A stretch of 5,712 nucleotides of DNA. Source: Rhodospirillales bacterium (lineage in GTDB: Bacteria > Pseudomonadota > Alphaproteobacteria > Rhodospirillales > JAOUPW01). The notes below the pieces were generated by a model. The model saw nothing but the letters and a program-made list of their open reading frames with translations. It had not been told where the DNA came from and made no database searches. The translations under genes and the position numbers were made by a program. Positions 1 through 5,194 of the stretch are shown here, piece after piece; positions within the stretch are counted from its first letter, which is position 1; each line of letters opens with the position of its first letter. The stretch lies in assembly GCA_029879665.1 (NCBI GenBank), contig JAOUPW010000154.1, forward strand, positions 1 to 5,712, in the 5' to 3' direction.

Positions 1-1077
1 CCAGAGCGGACTATAGGGTTTGGTATGCTCAACCAGTTTTTCCCAAGCCGTCTGACAGCGTTCGTTTAAGTGCTCCCATTCCTTTCCGTCCGGGCCTTCC
101 TCGATTCCGTGTTCAACCAGAATGGCCGCTTCCAAAGCCGGGTCCGCGCCCGGCGTATCAAAGGGAACCGGCTTATGGGTTTTTGCATCCCAAATCAGGG
201 GTTTACGGGTTTCCGGATCGCGCATATAGAAACCGAATTTTCCCAACAGATACGGGGCCGAGGTGCGGTGTTTGATGAACTCCAGATCAAGACTTTTCCA
301 TTCGCTTTCATGCAACAGTACATGAATCATGGCCATCAAAAATGCCGGGTCACTTTTTGGCCGGATCGGAATCCATTCGGAGGAGCAAGCTCCGGTAATA
401 GAAAGATGCGGTTCCAGTTGCACCCGTTTCATGCCGCGGGAACGGGCATCGGCATGACGTTTTACCCCACAGACGCCGCCAGAGGCCTCGACGTTGCTGC
501 CAAAGGACAGAACGTATTCGCATAGGGGGGTGTCCGGGGCAACGGTGAACGCACGGTGCCAGAATTCGCCATAAAGATGCTCAGAGTGATAGCACTTTAC
601 GCCCTGGCCGCTACCGAATCCGGCATCAATGGGGCCCCAGGCACCCAGAAAGGCGGGAAAAGTTCCCATGTATGAGGTGGGCGTTCCGCCGCCGCCGAAA
701 CTGGCGGCAACGCGTGGATAACCCGACTCATCATTCAGTCCCTTAACGCGGCACTCATTCAATTTTAAAGCAATGGTGTCAAGCGCCTCATCCCAGGAAA
801 CCGGCACAAAGCCCGGGTCTTCATCTCGGCCCTTTTTCGGATTGGTCCGTTTCATCGGGGTCGTGATGCGGTGAGGGTTATAGGTTTTCTGGATTAAGCC
901 AAAGGCTTTAACGCAGATTTTTCCAGCAGCCGGATGAATTTCAGCCGAGGAAAAATTAGGTTGGACTTCCGTAGCTACCCCGCCTTCAACACCGACCGTC
1001 AGCAGGTCCGGTCCGGAAACGCATTGATAGCAATAGGTCGGAACTTCGCGGCGAGCCTGTTGGTCGTTTTTGCGCAT
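1..1077 (-). CDS. padB: PadB-like molybdopterin oxidoreductase, N-terminal part (putative arylacetyl-CoA:acceptor oxidoreductase catalytic subunit)
   Basis: The first 359 residues of a DMSO-reductase-family Mo/W-bis-MGD enzyme are present; the frame is open to the left edge, so the gene is cut by the window and not broken. Translation from the ATG at 1077 gives an N-terminal Fe-S region with Cys16-x2-Cys19 (YCYQCVSGPDLL) and Cys55, then TPMKRTNPKKGRDEDPGFVP and SWDEALD near residues 73-100, a glycine-rich stretch at 127-131, and SFGSN at 191-195. Cys162 (GVKCYHSEHLYG) lies about 30 residues before SFGSN, where the family's Mo ligand falls, so it is the likely Mo ligand. There is no Tat signal or membrane segment at the N-terminus. 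From memory, the CYQC-V-x-GPDLL signature and the following segments resemble PadB, which oxidises phenylacetyl-CoA to phenylglyoxylate with quinone as acceptor, together with PadC and PadD. Those partners would lie past the left edge. Family membership is secure; PadB function is likely but another acyl-CoA substrate is possible. Confidence 0.8.
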   Translation of the reverse strand, partial: MRKNDQQARREVPTYCYQCVSGPDLLTVGVEGGVATEVQPNFSSAEIHPAAGKICVKAFGLIQKTYNPHRITTPMKRTNPKKGRDEDPGFVPVSWDEALDTIALKLNECRVKGLNDESGYPRVAASFGGGGTPTSYMGTFPAFLGAWGPIDAGFGSGQGVKCYHSEHLYGEFWHRAFTVAPDTPLCEYVLSFGSNVEASGGVCGVKRHADARSRGMKRVQLEPHLSITGACSSEWIPIRPKSDPAFLMAMIHVLLHESEWKSLDLEFIKHRTSAPYLLGKFGFYMRDPETRKPLIWDAKTHKPVPFDTPGADPALEAAILVEHGIEEGPDGKEWEHLNERCQTAWEKLVEHTKPYSPLW

Positions 1078-1085
1078 GGCGTTAA

Positions 1086-1091
1086 CACCTC
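1086..1091 (-). promoter_or_regulatory. Ribosome binding site of the padB-like gene
   Basis: GAGGTG on the minus strand lies 8 nt before the ATG at 1077 and supports that start. It sits in the 29-bp gap after the thioesterase stop, which suggests the two genes are co-transcribed but initiated independently. Confidence 0.7.
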
Positions 1092-1106
1092 GGCTCAAAA
1101 ACCTGG

Positions 1107-1505
1107 CTAAACTTTTGACGCCTTTGCCTTGAGTCGTTCTTCTAGTTTTGAAGTCTCCACAACAAATCGAGTATGGGTTCCCTTGGCGACTTTCTCAATA
1201 TTGTCTTCCGCCGTTATTTCGAATGTAACCAGACGACCTTCAACGGATTTAATCGTAACGGAGATATTTACGGACATGTTGAGAAGCGTCGCCCCGGTGT
1301 GGTCGATTTCGACCCGCGTACCGACTGAATCTTCACCCTCATCCAGATGCTCGAGCAATAGGTCGCGGCAGGTATTTTCAATATCGCGTATAAGCTCGGG
1401 CGTTGCGTAAACCCGCAATGCGTCGCCCATAAAGTCAATGGTGCGTCCTTTGTCTATGTCGAAACTTCGGGTGGAGCGCACACCTTCCTTTAGCGAATTC
1501 TTCAT
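1107..1505 (-). CDS. FlK-type hot-dog acyl-CoA thioesterase
   Basis: A 132-residue cytoplasmic hot-dog protein, close to the 139 residues of the fluoroacetyl-CoA thioesterase FlK of Streptomyces cattleya. Residues seen: Thr35 in VYATPEL, Glu43 eight residues later, and His69 in VEIDHTGAT twenty-six residues after that. This spacing equals that of FlK's catalytic Thr42, Glu50 and His76, so the triad is intact. GEDSVGTRVEI and GTHTRFVV also match the family pattern (EGSLGTAI, GTHERAVI in FlK). The start at 1505 was chosen because AGGAG lies 8 nt upstream; an in-frame ATG nine codons earlier (1532) would place that ribosome binding site inside the gene. It is the first gene after an AT-rich gap and lies 29 bp before the padB-like gene, probably in the same transcript. 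FlK is selective for activated acyl-CoAs, so a role on the alpha-oxidised product of the PadB-like enzyme is a reasonable inference; general CoA recycling is the alternative. Confidence 0.88.
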   Translation of the reverse strand: MKNSLKEGVRSTRSFDIDKGRTIDFMGDALRVYATPELIRDIENTCRDLLLEHLDEGEDSVGTRVEIDHTGATLLNMSVNISVTIKSVEGRLVTFEITAEDNIEKVAKGTHTRFVVETSKLEERLKAKASKV

Positions 1506-1526
1506 TCTGCATACTCCTATGCCAGA
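1506..1526 (-). promoter_or_regulatory. Hairpin with the thioesterase Shine-Dalgarno in its loop
   Basis: Read on the minus strand, GCATA and TATGC form a perfect 5-bp stem closing a GGAG tetraloop; TCT and AGA add three outer pairs across one bulged G. The stem ends immediately before the ATG at 1505. The core of the Shine-Dalgarno (AGGAG, 1514-1518) is therefore in the apical loop. A GGA in a hairpin loop at a start site is the kind of site CsrA/RsmA proteins bind, but that role is inference, and the hairpin may simply expose the site to the ribosome. Confidence 0.45.
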
Positions 1527-1592
1527 CCCCATTAAACCTGATTTTATTTTTTTATTTGATGCCGTTCAGGCACAGTACGTAACAGTGGCCAG

Positions 1593-1602
1593 ATAACGTT
1601 AT
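1593..1602. promoter_or_regulatory. 10-bp perfect palindrome, possible operator
   Basis: ATAACGTTAT is an exact inverted repeat in the gap before the thioesterase gene. It starts 13 bp past the candidate -10 box, roughly +8 to +17 of a transcript from that promoter, a usual place for a repressor site. Short AT-rich palindromes arise by chance, and no second copy or regulator gene is visible here. Confidence 0.25.
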
Positions 1603-1615
1603 TAGCCTACATATC

Positions 1616-1644
1616 AATATATTTTAGGCATTCACGTACGACAA
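1616..1644 (-). promoter_or_regulatory. Candidate sigma-70-type promoter for the thioesterase-padB transcript
   Basis: On the minus strand TTGTCG (1644-1639, 4 of 6 matches to TTGACA) and TATATT (1621-1616, 5 of 6 to TATAAT) are separated by exactly 17 bp. The rest of the 197-bp gap (1506-1702) is AT-rich and includes an A-rich leader (about 1540-1557) between promoter and ribosome binding site. I see no gene or clear terminator in the gap, so read-through from korC is also possible. Confidence 0.4.
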
Positions 1645-1702
1645 TACTTATTATCCATATGCATCCGATTTAAGGGCATAAATACGGCAATATATGGCAG
1701 AA

Positions 1703-2263
1703 TTAATTCGCGACGACGGATTCCGTCACTTTTTCAGGCTGGGTCATGCGGTATCCTTCCCTGACAGCCTCCAGATTGAGGGTGAGGAATTTGGGGGGTG
1801 CCCCCGCGCGAACCGCTTGTTCCAGAAATTCATATGAACAGATATTATCAAGCCCGATCAAGGCGCCCAATGTAATGATATTGGCAACGCGTTCGTTCCC
1901 CATTTTCAATGCGGTCTCGCTTAAGGGAAGATGATGCACCGAAAATGCCCCTGATGGCGGTTTCGGTACGTGCCGGGTGTCGGCAATCACGATGCTTTGG
2001 TCTTTCAGCAGGTCGAGGGAGATGGACAGCGCGCTCTGGTCCAGCACAACGAGATAATCAAGAGAGGTGACAAGCGGAAATCCGGAAACGCCGTCGCTGA
2101 CGACAAGGTCGGAACGGCTGAGTCCGCCCCGGGAAGTCGGCTCATAACTTTGTGATAGGGAAATTCTCTTGCCTGCCAGATTGAGGGCGTGTGCAAGAAT
2201 TTTTGCCGACAATTGAAGGCCCTGCCCCCCGGAACCACTGAAACGGACTTCATAATCCTGCAA
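1703..2263 (-). CDS. korC: 2-oxoacid:ferredoxin oxidoreductase, gamma subunit (KorC-type)
   Basis: A 186-residue protein of the pyruvate/ketoisovalerate oxidoreductase gamma family, the small subunit that completes the CoA/TPP active-site assembly of the KorABC enzyme. Seen: GSGGQG at residues 10-15, SYEPTSRGGLSRSDLVVSD at 39-57, and NIITLGAL at 128-135, all standard family landmarks. The start is taken as TTG at 2263: GGGAG lies 8 nt upstream, the stop of korB is 4 nt upstream, and the resulting N-terminus (MQDYEVRFSGSGGQG) has the normal length before the glycine motif. An in-frame ATG at 2356 would overlap korB by 89 bp and add 31 residues unlike the family. In KorC proteins the second motif usually reads SYGPEARGG, as I recall it; here it is SYEPTSRGG, so the active-site side may be altered. 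It is the last gene of the tightly packed Kor group. Confidence 0.9.
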   Translation of the reverse strand: MQDYEVRFSGSGGQGLQLSAKILAHALNLAGKRISLSQSYEPTSRGGLSRSDLVVSDGVSGFPLVTSLDYLVVLDQSALSISLDLLKDQSIVIADTRHVPKPPSGAFSVHHLPLSETALKMGNERVANIITLGALIGLDNICSYEFLEQAVRAGAPPKFLTLNLEAVREGYRMTQPEKVTESVVAN

Positions 2264-2267
2264 GGTA

Positions 2268-3119
2268 TTAGCTCCCTTTACCGCTAATTCCGGCCTGAAC
2301 GGATTTAATATGGCGGCGATAAACAGCGCCATACTCTGGCCTTTCGGTTTCGACAAAAACGCCCGTCTTCATGTGGTTAGGGTGGAAGGGTTCATCGACC
2401 ACATTACCGTATGAATCGGGGCGCATGCTGCCCTTCTGGCTGAGAATCATTTCAGGCGAGTCCCCCAAGTCATTCTTTCGTCCAAATATCTCGGTGCAGT
2501 CGGAGATAACCTCAACGAAAGAAAACCCGTCATGATCAATCGCCTGTCGCAGAAGATTTTTCAACGCCGGCGTTTGCAGCGTCACTTCACGGCCGACAAA
2601 ACCGGCTCCCGCGGCCACAGCCAGATCGCAGGCATTAAACACGGGTTCGATACTTCCCGTCGGCGATGTCGTCGTGTAACGGGTTTCACTGGTGGTTGGC
2701 GAGGCCTGACCGCCGGTCATGCCGTACACTTCATTGTTCAGCATCATGCAGGTCATATTAAGGTTTCGGCGGCAGGCATGTATGAGGTGATTGCCGCCTA
2801 TCGCCAAGCAGTCGCCATCACCGGTAATTACAATCACTTTCAGGTCCGGCCGGGTCATTGCCAGTCCCGTGGCAAAGGTGAGAGGCCTTCCATGGGTAGT
2901 GTGAAACGTATTGGCATCCACATAGGCGCCTATCCGTCCGGAGCATCCGATACCCGAAACGATCGCCAGTTTATCATTTGAAATATTCAATTCATGAACC
3001 GCCCACAAGAGAGCCCGTAGGGCGATACCATGCCCGCAACCGGGGCAAAGGAAATGCGGGAACAGGTCCTCGCGCAGATAATCCCGGATATTGAAGGATT
3101 CCACCGGTTTTTCATCCAT
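2268..3119 (-). CDS. korB: 2-oxoacid:ferredoxin oxidoreductase, beta subunit (KorB-type, TPP and [4Fe-4S] binding)
   Basis: The 283-residue TPP-binding subunit. Seen: CPGCGHG with Cys25 and Cys28, GIGCSGR with Cys59, and Cys208 in ISDCTEIFGRKN, the four expected ligands of the proximal [4Fe-4S] cluster; the TPP/Mg motif GDGD at 100-103 leading to NN at 128-129; and MTGGQASPTT at 134-143. Length and motif order are normal for KorB. The subunit would decarboxylate a 2-oxoacid on TPP and pass electrons through its cluster to a ferredoxin, giving an acyl-CoA. In 2-oxoglutarate-type KorB the segment after SPTTP usually contains TPYGN, as I recall; here the corresponding stretch reads TSPTGSIEPVF, and ISDC-TE replaces the usual SQC-PT. 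These changes suggest a substrate other than 2-oxoglutarate. Start at 3119 follows GAGGAG 10 nt upstream (3130-3135), within the end of korA; one base separates the two genes. Confidence 0.93.
   Translation of the reverse strand: MDEKPVESFNIRDYLREDLFPHFLCPGCGHGIALRALLWAVHELNISNDKLAIVSGIGCSGRIGAYVDANTFHTTHGRPLTFATGLAMTRPDLKVIVITGDGDCLAIGGNHLIHACRRNLNMTCMMLNNEVYGMTGGQASPTTSETRYTTTSPTGSIEPVFNACDLAVAAGAGFVGREVTLQTPALKNLLRQAIDHDGFSFVEVISDCTEIFGRKNDLGDSPEMILSQKGSMRPDSYGNVVDEPFHPNHMKTGVFVETERPEYGAVYRRHIKSVQAGISGKGS
2272..2276 (-). promoter_or_regulatory. Ribosome binding site that decides the TTG start of korC
   Basis: GGGAG on the minus strand, inside the last codons of korB, sits 8 nt before the TTG at 2263. 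No ATG or GTG in frame is near this site, so it fixes the unusual start codon. Confidence 0.7.
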
Positions 3120-3120
3120 T

Positions 3121-4260
3121 TCAGCTCAACTCCTCGATCTGGTGGAGAATGGCCGCCGGATCGATTGCCTCGCCATCGATTCGATTGATCCCGATTGCAC
3201 GGGTAGTCCCCGTCACTAAACGGTCAATCTCCAGGATCAGTTGACCGGTGTTCATTTCCGGTACGACGATATACTTTGCCGTTTTTGTTGCCGAACGGAA
3301 CGCCCCTACCGGGAACGGCCAAAGCGTAATGGGACGGAACAGGCCAACTTTCAGGCCTTTCTCACGCGCCTGTTGTTGGGCTCGACCGGCGGCGCGGGCG
3401 CTGATGCCGATAGCAACCAAAACGATATCGGCGTCTTGGCAATCAATCTCCTCAAAGGATTCGATAGTTGCGGCGTGATGTTCCAGTTTCCCAAGGCGGC
3501 GGCGAATTATACTCTCAACTTTTGCCGGATCCTGTGTTGGGAATCCGTCTTGCGATGTGGTCAATCCGGTAGTATGGGCGCGGTAGCCATCTCCCGGCCT
3601 CGCCATGGCAGGCACCATATCTTTCGTTTCCCCGTAAGGCTTGAAATCGTCCTTGGGACAAGTAGCCCATTTCCGTTCAATGGACTCAATCGATTCAGGC
3701 ACCGGTAATTCAACGGTTTCGACCAGATGCCCGATTACCTCATCGTAGATGATTACCACCGGTACACGCAGAGTTTCGGTTAATCGAAAAGCGCGAATCG
3801 TTTCCTCATAAATTTCTTTTACCGACGAAGGTGCGAGCACAATAACTGCATGATCCCCATGGGTTCCCCATCGTGATTGCATGATGTCGCCTTGAGACGG
3901 GCGTGTTGGCATGCCGGTGCTGGGCCCGCCGCGCATAACGTTGACAACCACGCAGGGAATTTCAGCGCCGGCGGCATATCCAAGATTTTCTTGTTTTAAT
4001 GAAAATCCCGGACCGCTGGTTGCCGTCATCGCCATCGCACCGCCCATGGAAGCGCCCAGGATCGCCCCCATGGAGGCGATCTCGTCTTCCATCTGAATGA
4101 AAATCCCGTCGACTTTAGGAAGTTCGAGCGACATTTTCTCTGCAACTTCCGATGAGGGAGTGATGGGGTAGCCTGCAAAAAACCGGCATCCGGCGGCAAT
4201 CGCGCCCATGGCGCATGCGTGATTCCCCTGTAGATTTTCAAGTTGACCCGTGGATCTCAT
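3121..4260 (-). CDS. korA: 2-oxoacid:ferredoxin oxidoreductase, alpha subunit (KorA-type)
   Basis: The 379-residue alpha subunit carries the pyrimidine-binding domain of the TPP enzyme. Seen: GYPITPSSEVAEKM at 30-43, QMEDEIASMGAILGAS at 56-71, TATSGPGFSLKQEN at 79-92, RGGPSTGMPTRPSQGD at 110-125, HGDH at 134-137, HTTGLTTSQDGFP at 229-241, and a C-terminal Rossmann-like domain from about 276 (DADIVLVAIG) with PEMNTGQL near the end. All are KorA hallmarks; with KorB and KorC it forms the catalytic core. The frame is open 43 codons further upstream, but that stretch overlaps the preceding gene and reads like noise; the ATG at 4260 gives the normal N-terminus (MRSTGQLENLQGNHA). The previous stop and this start are separated by one base (TGA-G-ATG) with only a weak GAGAG upstream, which points to translational coupling with the IorB-ferredoxin fusion. 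Confidence 0.94.
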   Translation of the reverse strand: MRSTGQLENLQGNHACAMGAIAAGCRFFAGYPITPSSEVAEKMSLELPKVDGIFIQMEDEIASMGAILGASMGGAMAMTATSGPGFSLKQENLGYAAGAEIPCVVVNVMRGGPSTGMPTRPSQGDIMQSRWGTHGDHAVIVLAPSSVKEIYEETIRAFRLTETLRVPVVIIYDEVIGHLVETVELPVPESIESIERKWATCPKDDFKPYGETKDMVPAMARPGDGYRAHTTGLTTSQDGFPTQDPAKVESIIRRRLGKLEHHAATIESFEEIDCQDADIVLVAIGISARAAGRAQQQAREKGLKVGLFRPITLWPFPVGAFRSATKTAKYIVVPEMNTGQLILEIDRLVTGTTRAIGINRIDGEAIDPAAILHQIEELS

Positions 4261-4261
4261 C

Positions 4262-5164
4262 TCAGGCGCTCTCTCTTTGTGTGGAGGGTTTGATAACGTC
4301 AATGGCAAAATCCGGACACAACCACTCACACACCCGGCACCCCGTGCAGCGATCCGGATAGCGCAACTCGACAAGTTGTTCCGCGTCAAGCGCTAGGCAG
4401 CGTTCCGGGCACATTTTTACGCAGATATCGCAGCCCTTGCACCATTCCCGAGTCAGGCGAAGCTCGAAGTCGTCATTGATAGAGGCGTCCAGTTGAATAA
4501 CATTCTCAAGCAAAAAGTCAGACTCAGAAATAGTTTCGACTTTCACTTTTTCTGCCCATTCTCGCCCCTTCAGAAATGCCTGTCGATTGATCTCGATTGT
4601 CTTCGGCGGCACGAATTGTGCAATCACTTCAAGCCATTCTTCGACCGGAAAACTGAGCGCAGTAGACATAGTGCCCAACAGGATTGTGTTCGAGGCGCGC
4701 GGATTGCCCAGTTCAGTCGCCATGGTTGTGGCATCCAAGGCAAGGCCGTTAGAGACTTCGGCAACGATTTGTTGCGGGGTTTCTTTTGAATAAACCTTGT
4801 CCGCTCCGCGCTTACGGTTAAGGCAGGCGAAAGGCGGTACGATGTGCTGGGTATCGGTGATGAAGGTACCATTCGTCGGCTCAAGATAATTCAGCCAACG
4901 TAGGCCTTCAGCCCATTCAAGCGCCAACAGAACATCGGCCTCGCCAACAGGAATCGTTGGTGACCAGACCTGTTCACCAAAACGGACATGGCTGAATACC
5001 GAACCGCCTCGTTTGGCCATGCCATGAACTTCACTTTGTTTTACGTGATAACCGTTCATCTGGCAGATCATCGCCAGTACCTTTGAGACCATAATGACGC
5101 CCTGACCACCAACGCCGACGATTAACACGTTGGTCGTCTTCACTGTGTTCGCCTGATCTTTCAT
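4262..5164 (-). CDS. iorB: IorB-type gamma subunit fused to a KorD-like 2x[4Fe-4S] ferredoxin
   Basis: A 300-residue two-part protein. Residues 1 to about 200 are an IorB domain of the indolepyruvate oxidoreductase beta-subunit family: GVGGQGVIMVSKVLA at 17-31, SEVHGMAKRGGSVFSHVRFG at 44-63, SPTIPVGEADVLLALEWAEG at 68-87, and SNTILLG at 158-164. After a linker with no recognised motif (about 204-236) comes an 8-Cys ferredoxin: Cys242, 245, 248, 252 followed by Pro (CKGCDICVKMCP) and Cys273, 276, 279, 283 (CTGCRVCEWLCPDFAIDV). The ending CPDFAI-V is characteristic of KorD, the delta subunit of Kor enzymes. Ordinary IorB is about 200 residues and lacks this tail. The gene follows iorA by 30 bp and the tail directly precedes korA, where korD usually sits. 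Start: ATG at 5164 with AGAGG 5 nt upstream. Function: partner of IorA, and probably electron carrier for Ior, Kor or both. Confidence 0.92.
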   Translation of the reverse strand: MKDQANTVKTTNVLIVGVGGQGVIMVSKVLAMICQMNGYHVKQSEVHGMAKRGGSVFSHVRFGEQVWSPTIPVGEADVLLALEWAEGLRWLNYLEPTNGTFITDTQHIVPPFACLNRKRGADKVYSKETPQQIVAEVSNGLALDATTMATELGNPRASNTILLGTMSTALSFPVEEWLEVIAQFVPPKTIEINRQAFLKGREWAEKVKVETISESDFLLENVIQLDASINDDFELRLTREWCKGCDICVKMCPERCLALDAEQLVELRYPDRCTGCRVCEWLCPDFAIDVIKPSTQRESA

Positions 5165-5194
5165 GGAATCCTCTGGGGCTTCTGGTCCGCGTGG

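Noticed and set aside
70..525. Plus-strand open frame of 151 codons
   Set aside because: It lies wholly opposite the padB-like gene, has no recognisable motif, and the opposite strand encodes a clear protein family.
1078..1091. Near-palindrome around GTTAAC before the padB-like gene
   Set aside because: It has no loop for an RNA hairpin, contains a mismatch, and is explained by the ribosome binding site and chance.
1506..1532. Nine-codon upstream extension of the thioesterase
   Set aside because: The strong AGGAG lies inside it at the right distance from the ATG at 1505.
1540..1557. T-rich run on the plus strand, possible terminator
   Set aside because: No stable GC-rich stem precedes it and no plus-strand gene needs ending; on the minus strand it is an A-rich leader.
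1572..1640. Two TACGT-containing repeats in the intergenic gap
   Set aside because: Too short and irregular to call a repeat or operator pair.
2264..2356. 31-codon upstream extension of korC starting at an ATG
   Set aside because: It overlaps korB and adds unlike sequence; the TTG at 2263 has a better ribosome binding site and a normal N-terminus.
2532..2981. Plus-strand open frame of 149 codons
   Set aside because: Antisense to korB, Arg/His-rich and low in family-like pattern; a shadow of the coding strand.
3241..3708. Plus-strand open frame of 155 codons
   Set aside because: Antisense to korA with no domain-like features.
4261..4389. 43-codon upstream extension of korA
   Set aside because: It overlaps the ferredoxin part of the preceding gene in another frame and does not resemble the KorA N-terminus; the ATG at 4260 fits the family.
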